Made by a program: the position numbers and the translations under genes. The notes beneath the pieces are model-generated. The model was not told where the DNA came from and searched no databases. It worked only from the letters and a program-made list of their open reading frames with translations. Below are positions 20,708 through 31,065 of a stretch of 64,000 bases of DNA, piece by piece (positions within the stretch are counted from its first letter, which is position 1; each line of letters begins with the position of its first letter). The DNA is from Micrasema longulum (taxonomy: Eukaryota; Arthropoda; Insecta; Trichoptera; Brachycentridae), in contig JAGVSM010003784.1 of NCBI GenBank assembly GCA_022494885.1, positions 53,293 through 117,292 on the forward strand, in the 5' to 3' direction.

Positions 20708-22604
20708 TCTATATATATAAAAATGAATCGCCGTGTTGTGTCTCGCAAAAACTCGAAAATGGCCTGACAGATTTACGTGAAGTTTTTTTCAAAATTTTCT
20801 AATTCACGTACTAAAGGTTTACAAATAATAACATCTTCAATATATTGAGTTGAAAAAAAGTCAGAAGCACATATGTGTTTTCATCAATTTTCCAGGGTTG
20901 CATTCGACTGAAATGAATATTCCATAAAAATTGGAGAAAGTTATTTTTTTGTAAATTACAAAAGTTTGTATTTAAACGTTTACAAACATCAATTATTTTT
21001 AATGGTTACTGAATTGATAAATTTCCTAACAATTTCTTAATTTCTCCATGTAAACATATTTATAATGGATTTTTAGTCATGTTTAAAAAAAAATTACTGG
21101 TATTCCAGACATTTTTTAAAAACGGATTCTTACACAGAATGCACCACTGCCGGTAAGTAGCGTAGAGTTTGACATTTGCAAAAATAATTATTTATTTGAA
21201 AAAATATTATTTCATGTTTTGGAATTCAACCACAAACAAGTACCAAGGTGTAATTAAATCATATAAATTTGAATATTATAAATGTTTAATTTTGGAATTC
21301 AATAATAAACAAGTACTTAGGTACCTATATTTGAATGAAAAGTATTTTTCCTTTCATCCGAAAAGATTTTGCACGCTTTCGCGATACAGTCATTTTTCTT
21401 TTATTATTATTTATTTATTGACGGACTTATACAGTATATTCCAACAATGTGCCATGTTAGATGGAGTCTATCATAAACAGAGAATACTCCGTTTTCATTT
21501 TACATTAATTGGTTTTATATAGATTCCCTGTTATTAAGTGTGTTTATTATTTTTTTTCAATAAATTTATAAATAATAATAAATAAATAATAATGGTAAAC
21601 ACATTTTCTTATACTAAATACAGGTACAAATGAAACAAAATACAACGAAATAAAATTAAAGCTAGGACAAAAAAATAAATTACTACCTCAAGACAAGATC
21701 TGGTTTATCTTAGTTCTTTCTTTTCTTTTGGTTTCGAATTAAATGTCGAGGTCACGTCGAAACACGGCTGACGATTAAAGAATGACTAAATTTACGTTGG
21801 GTATGGGTTGAGTGCCATATATTAGAGGACTCAGGGTAAATCACGCTCTGAATTATCTTAATTTTCACATGTTTCTGTATTTTCTACATGGATTATGGGT
21901 AGTGTAGTAATTATTTAATATTACTAGAGTAGTGATTTTTGCATGATTTTGATTTGAGCGCGACGAGGCCTCTTAGCCAATCGCATGAGGTGATAAAACC
22001 AAAAACAAACTCTAATTACGAATTTTTAATAAAATATAAAATAATATATAATATATATATATTTTTTAAATATATGTATTAAGCTAAATATGTTAGAATT
22101 ATAATTTTTTTAAAAGCCTATCTGCCGATTATGTTAATAAAATAAAATAAAAGGTTTTTTTGACTTTCACGACACAATCAGGCATTTTTCATTTCATTTA
22201 TTTTGGTTTCGAATTAAATGTCAAGGTCTCGTCAAAACCCGGCTGGTGGTTTAGAAATGACCGAATGCGTGACCGAACTCATGTTGAGTGACATAATTTT
22301 AAAAGGCTCAGGGTAAAACGCTGTCTGACTTTTCTTCATCAACACGCATTCACGTATTTTCTCGATAGATTGTGACACTAGAGTAGTGATTTTTGCATGA
22401 TTTTGATTTGAGCACGATGAGATCTCTTAGCCAATCACACGTGGAGATAAAACAATAAAACCAACTTTTATTCCAAATATATATAGCTTAAAAAAGTCAA
22501 AAATAAATAACGTGTGCAATTAATTACAGAAAAAATGTTTGTTCAACCAGCTAATAGCAGGCAAGCTAACGTTCGGGCAGGACAACGTCTGTCGGGTCCG
22601 CTTG
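20708..22604 (+). mobile_element. Non-autonomous Helitron-like element, copy H1
   Basis: The 5' end is TCTATATATATAAAAATGAA and the 3' end is GACAACGTCTGTCGGGTCCG followed by CTTG, then T. Insect Helitrons typically start TC, have a short hairpin close to the 3' end and finish CTRR before T; the final CTTG departs slightly. There is no Rep/helicase coding. Compared with copy H2 (25420-26457) it has an extra AT-rich insertion (about 21400-21690) and carries the GGTTTCGAATTAAATGTC block twice (21731 and 22205), as if two copies had been combined. Confidence 0.7.
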
Positions 22605-22679
22605 TCTATAATAAAAATAATTACGAAAAATATGTATTTAATAATTACGAGATTTAAATGTATATTTTTTTATTTATAT

Positions 22680-22867
22680 TTTTTTACAAAAAGAAATATT
22701 TACGTTCTTATTATTTACCCAAATATTTTGACTTTGAGGATATTTTCAACGAGCTGTAAATAACTCACTATTAGAAAATGGGAATTAAGTTGGGGTAGAG
22801 TGGGGTTCGAACTTAGGACCTCTGATCTGTTAGGCCGCAACACTAGCCACGGGACCACAACACGATT
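22680..22867 (-). mobile_element. SINE family D, minus-strand copy
   Basis: Head at 22867 reading ATCGTGTTGTGGTCCCGTGG on the minus strand, box B as GGGGTTCGAAC on the plus strand at about 22802-22812, and the usual tail (GAGTTATTTACAGCTCGTTG on the minus strand). It begins 75 bp after Helitron H1. Confidence 0.75.
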
Positions 22868-22924
22868 CCAATGGGTAGAGATTCGAGAAAGACGACAGCT
22901 TGAAAAACTAGAGAGTTCACACTA

Positions 22925-23640
22925 CTGAGAAGGTTGGCATGCACAAAGAGCGCGCAATCCGCCTAGGAATTGCTGGAGCAACTTCTAAAATTATGCGCGA
23001 TCTCTGGAGCTCTAGTCTACACTCGGACAAAACAATATGCCGATTACTCAACTCTTGTATAATGACAGTACACTTATATGGGTGCTAATCTTGTCACCTT
23101 ACCTAAACTAAGAGTTTCGAGTGTAAGTGCTTAAGGAGAATATGAGGAATAAAGTGTTTCAATTTTTAACTAACACTTAAGTCCGAGAACGGACGCAGCA
23201 GCCTCCTATAACGAGGGTCTTTAAAATGCGGCGGTGGACATGGCATGGATACGTGCTGCTCATGCATCAGAAGAACCTTAACCCAAGTTGCCTCTTCTTT
23301 AAGCCTGCGTGCTCCCGCCGTAAGAAAGTGGCCTCCGTGGTGTAGTGGTCAAGACGCTTGACTCACGCACGGAAGGTCCTGGGTTCGATTCCCGGTGAGA
23401 ACAAAAAAATTAAAATGTGATTTTTCTCAAGCCTGGGTGTTCTGTGATGTAATTCACCGCTGTAATTGGGCCTCCTGGCCTGTTGTGGTGCTAAAAATAA
23501 AAAAAAAATTTTTTTTTAAATAAAGCCGTCGGTGACGATCTTTCGATTTTATTAGGTTGAACTAATAGATGCAAGATTGACGTAGGAGGAGGCGAGGATG
23601 CTGACTCTTGACAGGGTCTCTTGGAGGGTCCGGTGATGTT
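22925..23640 (+). mobile_element. RTE/L1-like LINE fragment split by a SINE
   Basis: The plus strand encodes EKVGMHKERAIRLGIAGAT followed by IMRDLWSSSLHSDK and LLNSCIMTVHLYGC. This matches the reverse-transcriptase thumb region of LINEs of the 'e.RI..A..a...L..iW.s..is..tK.rL....v.s.llYG.E.W' type. After a decayed stretch, KMRRWTWHGYVLLM follows at 23225. A family B SINE interrupts it at 23331. Beyond the SINE, MLTLDRVSWRV near 23598-23630 fits the usual 'A.DR..WR' C-terminus. Confidence 0.65.
23331..23512 (+). mobile_element. SINE family B, copy 1 (tRNA-Val-like head)
   Basis: The head begins GCCTCCGTGGTGTAGTGGTC (box A type) and has box B GGTTCGATTCC at 23382-23392. The body has ATTTTTCTCAAGCCTGGGTG and GGCCTCCTGGCCTGTTGTGG and ends A-rich. 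The box A region resembles tRNA-Val. Very similar copies are at 32211 and 50104, so this family is young compared with the LINE fragments. It sits inside a LINE. Confidence 0.85.
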
Positions 23641-23679
23641 CACATGTTCCACTTAAGAGCAAATGTGGAAAAGAAGAAG

Positions 23680-24330
23680 TTCACACGAGAACAATCCAAT
23701 AAACAGGACAATATTGTCCTGTTGCAGCTCCGTGAACAGCCTCTACTGCGCGGGACAAAATTAATGGGACAATTCTACCTTAGTTCACACACAGAATGCT
23801 GCGAAAGTAAATGCACGACGACGCGCGTTACGAGCGAGTTTGCGAAAAATAATATTTCTTTAAAATCGACATGTGACAAAAATCTTTGGAGGACGAACTA
23901 AATAATATTAAAAAATAAACAAGAATTCATATTTTTTAAATAATAAAAAATAAAAAAACTATGTCAAAAGAACGAGTGAAACCTGGAATTTTTTACTTGT
24001 TTATTATTTTTTATTTAGCGGCTATAATCGCCTCCGACTCGTTTTCTTGTAAATGTTATTACCTAAGGTTTGGGCAATCAATGCGTTATATGCAGTCGTG
24101 TTTGCTGTACATAAACCAATTAACATAGTAATTTCTTTCGAATACTATCTACGAAATATTTCCAGCAAAAAAAAACTAACTCAACACACGCGGAGCAAGT
24201 GGCTATAGCCTGCTACTCTAGGACAATGTCTTTATCCATTTCCTGTCCTCCTAATTTCTGTTTACACTAGGACTATATAGGTATACCCTGACTATATGTA
24301 TTATCCTGTCCTCGTGTGAACGCTACTTTA
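23680..24330. mobile_element. Possible MITE with GTTCACACGAG ends
   Basis: GTTCACACGAGAACA at about 23679 and the complementary TCCTCGTGTGAAC at about 24311 face each other, and the interior has further AGGACA boxes including the palindrome AGGACAATATTGTCCT near 23706. Ends this short are weak evidence, and no target duplication is clear. Confidence 0.3.
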
Positions 24331-25418
24331 AAGTAAACTTGAGTAAAATTACGAAGTTAAAATAAAATACAAATTACGAAGTTAAAATTACACCATTGAG
24401 AAATCAAAATTTTAATAAAATGGTATCTAAAAATAAAATCAATTAAAATAAAAAAAAATAAAATGATGTTATTAATATTTTGTGAATAAATGACATTATT
24501 AAAATGACGTACTTAATTAAAATTACGTTTTTGTTATTTTTATTTATTTTGCGTGGTGACAATAAATTGTTTTGAATTACATGATTGAAATGACGTAGGT
24601 AGTTTTAATTACGTACCTAAAGTGACGTAGTCAAAATAAAGTGATGTCTATTATGTGAAAATAATATCGATTACAGTGACTCTTGACGTGGTAAAAATCA
24701 AATACTCAATTATGCGGTTGAAATAACGTAATTAAAATGGTGTGGTTAAAATAACGTGAATAAAGTGACGTAAATAGTTTATATTGCATAATTAATGTGA
24801 CGTGATGAAAATAATGTGATTAAAACGTGGAAAAGGTGACGTTGTTTAAATGGCAAAATTAAAGTGACGTGATCATAATTACATAAATAACGTCATATAG
24901 TTTTAGCAGCATAATTAAAATGACGTTGTTAAAATCGCGTGATTAAAATTGTGTGAATAAAGTGACGTGGTTTAATTTTTTTAATATAAGTGACGTGGTG
25001 CTATTACAAACCGCTCTCTCGGCCGTAGAAAACACTTTTATCTATAGAAGGTTTGGAATATCACCCAAGGCTGGTATTCCGAACGCATTTACAGCACGGT
25101 ATACCGCGCTATAATTGCGTTTGGGATACCAGCCGTGATTATAATTACGTGAATAATGTGACATAGTTTTCATTGTATAATTAAAGTGACGATGACGGGC
25201 TTAAAATTGCGTGAATAATGTGACGGAGTTTAAATTAAACAATTAAAATGGCGTGGTGAAAAATTATGGGATTTCAATTAGGATGTTAATATGACACGAT
25301 TTTAATGACGCACTTAAAAATTACGATAAAAAACAACAATGTGATTTAATTGAAGACGTTTAAATAATGTGATAAAAAACGTGTTGTTAATATCGTAAAA
25401 AAAAATGACGTAGTTAAA
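24330..25418. repeat. Degenerate TGACGT-rich tandem repeat
   Basis: About 1.1 kb consists of loose units of 15-20 bp of the form TTAAAATGACGTGRT, alternating with TTAAAATTACGTGAATAAAG. TGACGT or a one-base variant recurs at least a dozen times, almost always in the same orientation. It ends exactly where Helitron H2 starts. A 66-bp hairpin interrupts it at 25069-25134. Confidence 0.65.
25069..25134. repeat. 66-bp near-perfect hairpin
   Basis: GGCTGGTATTCCGAACGCA on the left pairs with TGCGTTTGGGATACCAGCC on the right (17 of 19). The centre contains the smaller palindrome CGGTATACCG. Its GC content stands out from the AT-rich repeat around it. It may be a tiny palindromic MITE or a structured RNA precursor; I cannot tell which. 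Confidence 0.65.
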
Positions 25419-25419
25419 A

Positions 25420-26457
25420 TCTATTTATATATAAAAATGAATCGCCTTGTTATGTCTCGCAAAAACTCGAAAATGGCTTGACAGATTTGCGGTTTTTTAC
25501 AAAATTTTCTAATTCACGTTTGCAAGGTTTACAAACAATAACATCTTCAATATGTTGAGTAGAAAAAAGGTATAAGCATATTTGTGTTTTCATCGATTTT
25601 CCATAGTTGCATTCGACTGAAATGCATATTTTAAAAAATGTGGATAATGTTGTTTAATTGTATGATAAAAAAGTTTGAATTTTTACCTTTACAAACAACA
25701 ATTATTTACGATACTGAATTAATTGATTTTCTTAAATTACTTACGTTTTCTTAAGTTCTACATATCAACTTATTTTTAATGAATTTTTAGTAATGCTTTA
25801 ATTATTTTAACTGACATTTGAGACATTTTTGAAAAACGGGCTCTTACACAGAATACACCACTGTCAGTAAGTAGCGTAGAAGTTGACATTTGCAAAAAGA
25901 ATTCTTTATTTGAATAATTATAATTTCATGTTTTGGAATTCAACCACAAACAATTACCAAGGTACCTACCGATGTAATTAAATCCAATATTTGAATATTA
26001 AAAATGTTTGGTTTTGGAATTCAATCATAAACAAGTACTTAGGTACCTACATATCAATGAAAAGTTTTTTTCTTTTATTCGGAAAGTTGTTGCACGCTTT
26101 CACGACACAATCAGACATTCGCGTTGGGCATGAGTTGAGTGTCATAATTTTAGTAAGTTCAGGGTAAAACGCTTTCTAACTTTTCATCATCAACACGCAT
26201 TCACGTATTTTCTCCATAGATTGTGGCACTAGAGTAGTGATTTTTGCACGGTTTTGATTTAAGCACGGTGAGGCCTCTTAGCCAATCACACGTGGAGATA
26301 AAACAATAAAATGAACTCTTATTACGAATATGTAAATACCTTTAAGAAGTCCTAAATAAATAACGTGTGTAATTAATTACGAAAAAAATGTTCGTTCAAC
26401 CAGCTAATAGCAGGCAAGGTAACGTTCGGGCAGGACAACGTCTGTCGGGTCCACTTG
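25420..26457 (+). mobile_element. Non-autonomous Helitron-like element, copy H2
   Basis: 5' end TCTATTTATATATAAAAATG preceded by A; 3' end GACAACGTCTGTCGGGTCCA with CTTG and then T, which agrees with insertion between A and T and no target duplication, as in Helitrons. About 1.04 kb. It shares the internal blocks TCACGTATTTTCTCCATAGA and TTTTTGCACGGTTTTGATTT with H1. No Rep/helicase coding. Confidence 0.75.
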
Positions 26458-26504
26458 TATACAATAAATATAATGTGGTAAAAATAGCTTTATCTTTACC
26501 ATAC

Positions 26505-26632
26505 CCTTGTCCGCACCCGGTGGTGCATAGAACACTGCATTGACAGATCAAATGCAGTGTATGTATCTCTTTTATATGTTACTCACTAGGTGCAAGTCCA
26601 GAGACAAAGAAGTATCGCAATGCAGAATCACC
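26505..26632 (-). mobile_element. SINE family A, head-less fragment
   Basis: On the plus strand TCCGCACCCGGTGGTGCATA is followed by CACTGCATTGACAGATCAAA, the reverse complement of the family A 3' body. The tRNA-like head is missing. It starts about 48 bp after Helitron H2. Confidence 0.55.
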
Positions 26633-26814
26633 CCTTCAACAAATATATATATATATATTTTTAAATAATTTTTTTTACTATTTATGTTGATTTATTTATA
26701 TCTGTTTTATTTTTCTTATAATTACTAATATTTATACGTTTGTTTATTTTTTTATTATAAATGGTATATTCTTTAATATACATTTGTTTTTCAATTTTTT
26801 ATTATTATTATGAA

Positions 26815-26970
26815 ATCGGGTTGTTGTCCGTGGCTAGTGTCTCGGACTCACGGATCGAAGGTCCGTGGTTCGAATCCCACTCTACCCCAACTTGGTTCCC
26901 ATTTTCTAATAGTGAGTTATTTACAACTCGTTAAAAATGGCCTTCAAAATTAAATATTTGCGTCAATTTA
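26815..26970 (+). mobile_element. SINE family D, 5' part, interrupted by a LINE
   Basis: Head TCGGGTTGTTGTCCGTGGCT and box B GGTTCGAATCC at 26867-26877. The body runs to GCGTCAATTTA at 26970 and then stops. Its missing end, TTATAAGAACGCAAATTTTT, is found at 27838-27857 after a LINE insertion of about 870 bp. Confidence 0.75.
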
Positions 26971-27836
26971 TTGGAACATGGTTATAACACAAGATTTACA
27001 CAAAATGATGGTTTAGTGATTCCAAAGACAAGAAACAAATATGGGACAAGAACTTTAAAATATGTGGTTCCAGTTATGTTTAATTTGTTACCATACAATC
27101 TGAGAAATGGCACTACCAAAAGTGACAAGGGCAAAATAATAGACTGGCTATTCGATCAGGAGTTTATATATTAAAAAAATTGAATATTTGTAAATATAGA
27201 TATATATAAAATAGAATTTATAACTAAGTAATATTTTCATGGATGTTTGTGTGTGTATATGTATGTTCACATGTATGTATGTATGTATGTATGTATGTGT
27301 ATATATGTATGTATGGATATGTATGTGTGCATGTACGGGTATAAATATGTATGGATATGGATGAGGATGATATATAGATATCGACTTACATATAGATATA
27401 GATATAGATATGGATATGTTAATAAATAATGTTTTAAATAAAATGCTTTGTGCCCATTAAATATGTAAACACTTATGTTTAAAATTTTGGTACTCCGGTT
27501 CTGTAATTATTTATTTTTTATCTTAAAATTGCGTGATCATTCACTTATTTTTTTTTGCTTTTTTTTACATCTTCTAAATATTTTTTTTTTTGAAAGCATC
27601 AATTACATGTACTTTTTTTCGCTCCCTATATCTAAGTTAGTAGTAATTATTATTATAAAACCATGTAGGACTATCATATGATTAATTGTAAAGGATCTTT
27701 ACCGACAAGCCATATTCATTGGCTTGGTGAGTCCTGTAAAAAAAAAAAAAAAAAATGTCAAAAATGTCTTAAAATAACTAAAATGTAATATTGTATGTAC
27801 ATAATAAAATAAATAAATAAAATAAAATAAAATAAA
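26971..27836 (+). mobile_element. 5'-truncated LINE inserted into SINE D
   Basis: The insert opens directly in a coding frame: EHGYNTRFTQNDGLVIPKTR, then GTRTLKYVVPVMFNLLP and a stop at 27172. This is the C-terminus of a CR1/Jockey-like polymerase ('HgYnTR....l..p..r...g.rsl.Y....wN.LP'). A 3'-untranslated region follows and contains an (ATGT)n/(GATA)n microsatellite, CTTTACCGACAAGCCATATT and a poly-A stretch. The end is a (AATAA)n tail at 27804-27838. It sits between the two halves of a SINE, so it is younger than that SINE. Confidence 0.7.
27243..27425 (+). repeat. ATGT / GATATG simple repeats
   Basis: ATGT repeated about eight times near 27270-27302, changing to TATGGATATG and GATATA units up to about 27418. 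Part of the LINE 3' region. Confidence 0.7.
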
Positions 27837-27885
27837 ATTATAAGAACGCAAATTTTTCTTTTTCCAAAAAAAAAAATTTAAAAAA
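27837..27885 (+). mobile_element. SINE family D, 3' part
   Basis: TTATAAGAACGCAAATTTTT and the following A-rich end complete the SINE begun at 26815. Confidence 0.65.
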
Positions 27886-28059
27886 TAGGTATATTTTCTA
27901 ATTTATAATAACGATGTCTCATTTCTTAACTATTAATGTTATATTTTCTAATTTATATTTATGATGGTTTAATTTTAATGAATATTACCTGCATGTTTTC
28001 TTATTTATATTTATTTTGATTTTTTTCGATGTTATTATTATTTTTTTAATTTATATATT

Positions 28060-28590
28060 TTTTTTTTTTTAATATATTTGGAGCCCTGTATTTAGTAGCC
28101 TTACGTGTCATGTACAAGGCTAAGGTACTCGGAAAAAAAAGTTTTTGTTTGTCTTGGAAATGGGATGTTCGATCACTGATTTTGGTTTATTACCTTTATG
28201 AGTCCAATCACCATTGTTGCAAAGTTCAAGAACAATGGCGCATGATAACTACTTTTTACTACAGTGTGGATATCTGTTAAGGATATTCCATCTTTCCTGC
28301 ATTCTGCTTCAAGATTATGGCGTTGCAAACTGAAAAATGGGCACTGAAATAACAGATGTTCTATACTCTGTGAAGAAATATCATCGCATGGACAATAGTC
28401 ATCATTCCTTAATTTAAACCTACATATATAGATAACTTCTTATAGCTCCGTGTCCGGTAAAAATTTGGGTCGTTTCGAAAGTACTTTGGTGATGATGACG
28501 GAAGTTTGCGGCATCAGCCAGCGTTGGGAAAAACATTTTAGTGATTTTACCTGCAGAAGAAGCGCGGTAATGATCCTCCGGATTTATTAA
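28060..28590 (-). mobile_element. R1/I-like LINE C-terminal domain with CCHC motif
   Basis: Minus-strand translation from about 28583 reads KITKMFFPTLADAANFRHHH, then TGHGAIRSYLY. After a small frameshift near 28425 it continues with CRFKLRNDDYCPCDDIS, SIEHLLFQCPFFSLQRHNLE and LTDIHTVVKSSYHAPLFLNF. 'GHG.irsYL.RFkL..dd.CpC......eHlLf.Cp....R' is the cysteine/histidine motif that closes R1-type and related LINE polymerases. The T-rich run at 28060-28075 is the poly-A tail read from the other strand. Apart from the one frameshift it is well preserved. Confidence 0.75.
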
Positions 28591-28737
28591 GCATCATTTA
28601 ATAAAATAAAAAAAACACATGTAAAAAAGAAGGTCCTTCCTAAACACAAGAATTCCCTAGCTAGTCGGGACCTGAAACAAAAAAAAAATCCGTACATTTT
28701 AAAACTGTGAAATACATAAATGAATTTCGTGTTAAGG

Positions 28738-28800
28738 TTGTGATCCAGTAATAATGTCGCGGCTCAGAGGTTTAAGATTCAAGCCCCACATTATCAACTT
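28738..28800 (+). mobile_element. Degenerate SINE D head
   Basis: TGTGATCCAGTAATAATGTC, GCGGCTCAGAGG and CAAGCCCCACATTATC keep the order of the family D head, with many changes. It directly precedes the 3' end of an RTE fragment on the other strand. Confidence 0.35.
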
Positions 28801-28805
28801 TTTCT

Positions 28806-29048
28806 TCACGTATCATGTCGGGTTCCCCCAAAGTTGATGACTACTCGAAAGAAAGATTCCCTACCCTGAGCAGTGCGAAACCGCTCCTCTATAGTTCTAA
28901 TCCTTGTCCATGCTCGGATGTTTCGAAGCCAGGAAAGCTGTTTCCTTCCGACCCATTTACGTCCCACGATCTTCCCCTTCATGTCAAGCCGAAGTATGGC
29001 ATATTTATCACCTCCCAACACATGGCCAAAATATGATATTTTTAAAAG
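28806..29048 (-). mobile_element. RTE-like LINE C-terminus
   Basis: The minus strand encodes ISYFGHVLGGDKYAILRL, then KGKIVGRKWVGRKQLSWLR, NIRAWTRIRTIEERFRTAQ and a final INFGGTRHDT before the stop at 28806. 'YfGHvlr..kY.il.l...GKi.GkR..GRkq.SWL.NiR.Wt......e.lFR.A..R' is the standard end of the LINE endonuclease-polymerase often misannotated as craniofacial development protein 2. The frame is open. Confidence 0.8.
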
Positions 29049-29162
29049 TTTTTTTATTTTTACAAATAAAATAACATATATAATTATATTTTTGTTCCCG
29101 CAAAGCCGAGGCTTGTCTGCGGGTTACATAGTGGGTTACATTACAAATTCATTAAAGGTAAG

Positions 29163-29640
29163 TACATATTAACAAATTACAGCAGGGATGGAGAATACCT
29201 TAAATGAGGGATATGGAAGTCCAGGCATTTACAGGGCTTATACCTGTCATTGGCTGGTTTAAGTGACCACTTTACACACTGTGTAACATTCACCATTTTG
29301 CCTATATTTGAACATTCATATTTCTTCAATTCTTCCATTTGTTGATTTTAGTGAAGTTAAAGAGCTGAAACATTTATTGTTCTGAAGAGATTCATCTGAC
29401 TGAATTATTTCACATACTAGGCAACGCCTGAAAACAATTTTTCAATTTTTAAACTTCTTCTTGGACCAGTTAGTTTTATTACAATATTTGAGTTTGTCCA
29501 AATGTTCGTAGACAAAAGACTGGATTTCACCCCCTCGGGAGTCATTAAGATTAACAAATTACAACAGGGATGGAGAATACCTTAAATAAGGGGATATGGA
29601 AGTCCAGGAATTTACAAGGCTTATGACCTTTACATAGTTT
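29163..29640 (+). mobile_element. FB foldback family, direct tandem copies
   Basis: One FB unit starts with AAATTACAACAGGGATGG at 29174, runs through GGCTGGTTTAAGTGACCACT and AGGCAACGCCTGAAAA, and reaches the tail GAGTTTGTCCAAATGTTCGT near 29490. A second unit then starts at 29554 with AACAAATTACAACAGGGATG and is cut off near 29635. Here the units are in direct order, unlike the inverted arms of copies 1-3. I find no flanking repeat. Confidence 0.6.
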
Positions 29641-29829
29641 AGTAATAGATGAAGAATATAATATATTTATGTGCACACTTAAGTTTCACTTGCTGTTTTT
29701 AATAAGTTTTTGACTTTTTTTTAAAATGTTTTTTTTTTTCCACACGGTTTTTAACAGGTATCAAATTAAACAGTTTTGGTTACTACACTTCCCATTGTTC
29801 TATCTCATAGTAGTTCTTCCGTCGTGGCA

Positions 29830-30525
29830 CCGTCAGCTACTGTGCTGATACTTTGAATTTAAAAGTGGAATCGAGGAAATGATCTGTCATTATCTTAAAC
29901 TGACACTGTTTGTTAATAGGCAAAGCGTTAACATAATCAAATAATATTATATTATTGTCTTTTGCCTCAATATTTTTACAGGTACGATAGTTTTTAAAAT
30001 TTGTACTTGTAGGTTCAAGACTGTCGGTATAACATTTGAAACTTAGGCCCCATATTCTTAATCCATTTTCAATTATTGGGTCAACTAGCCCCAAGTAAAC
30101 TAGTCTCAGCACTGGGTATGGTAGATATGGTTTTAAGTGGTACATGTTAAGCAGACATACTTTTAGCTTATTACAAACTATTTAAACCAGTTCTTCCCAA
30201 TTAAAAGTAAAATCTATAGTAATACCTAAATACTTATATTTTGATACACGATCTATTTTTGTCATTTTCAGTCTTGTAGATTTTTATGCAAACATTCGTG
30301 AGTGTGTACATACATTAATAAATCTTCTGTTGGTCTATTATATGGGGACGTAATATGTAACGCTCTCGTTTTTTTCGAGTTTATTGTTAGGCTATAATCA
30401 TGTGACCATCTAAAAACTTGATTAAAAACCGATAGCAGTTTTTGCTGCGCGTCTATTTGTGTGTATCCAATAGCAACAATTGCAGTATCAACTGTATTTA
30501 TTAAATTATTAAGTATATATTACCG
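29830..30525 (-). mobile_element. LINE reverse-transcriptase palm/thumb fragment
   Basis: From about 30525 downwards the minus strand reads NTVDTAIVAIGYTQIDAQQ, LLSVFNQVFRWSHDYSLTIN and SKKTRALHITSPYNRPTEDL. After decay it gives YKYLGITIDFTFNWE-like sequence, and then MYHLKPYLPYPVLRLVYLGL and ENGLRIWGLSF. This follows the polymerase from the catalytic YADDTA region to the thumb. The catalytic motif is altered (the bases corresponding to YADD read TVD), so it is inactive. An RTE fragment joins it at 30530. Confidence 0.7.
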
Positions 30526-30529
30526 AGCT

Positions 30530-30689
30530 TAACAGTGGTAAATAGTTCCCTTTTCGTATTTGCTCTACAAAATACTTCATTGTTGGTTTTCATATTGGTT
30601 AAAGATATTCTTAACATTCTACGTTGGATCCACATTTCAAATGCTTCAAGGCAATTGAGTTGATAAATATCAAACGCCAGTATGTCCAC
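30530..30689 (-). mobile_element. RTE-like LINE fragment
   Basis: The minus strand encodes LEAFEMWIQRRMLRISLTNM, then NNEVFCRANTKRELFTTVKL. 'AFEMW.yRRmLrisWt....N.eVl.r......l..tik' is highly characteristic of the RTE-type polymerase thumb. The fragment is about 50 residues long and is bounded by other repeats on both sides. Confidence 0.75.
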
Positions 30690-30888
30690 CCAATTTTTTT
30701 TTACATTTCTACAAAATACAATTTAAAAAATTTGATCATTTCAGTACTATTCAAACTAAAATACGTCTCTATTATTACAATGAAAACTCTGTCAAAAAAC
30801 TTTGTTTCAATTCGAAAGCTAGTAGGTCTACATGGACATTGTGATGGGTTATTGTTGACATACTGGCGTTTGATATTTATTAACTCAA
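30655..30888. repeat. 33-bp inverted repeat pair
   Basis: AAATATCAAACGCCAGTATG at about 30663-30682 is repeated in inverse at about 30857-30880 (CATACTGGCGTTTGATATTT). Matching extends to about 33 bp with a 165-bp loop. One arm overlaps the end of the RTE fragment. The loop has no recognised content. Confidence 0.65.
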
Positions 30889-31065
30889 TGTTAAACCCTT
30901 CTAAAATCTTAAACAGAGAAAAAAATATTTAACATAATTTTACTGATAAAAAAAGTTAATTAAATTTTTCTGTTCAAACTCCATCATAAATTACAGAAAA
31001 AAAAGTTTCAGGTGCTTGCCAAAATTCTTTATAAATTGAAATACATTTGAATTGTAACATTTTTG

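Noticed and set aside
23331..23402. tRNA-Val gene (also 32211 and 50104)
   Set aside because: All three are followed by the same 100-bp body and A-rich end and show stem mismatches. They are SINE copies.
27247..27429. 60-codon frame of MYV/MCIYVC repeats
   Set aside because: It is translation of an ATGT microsatellite.
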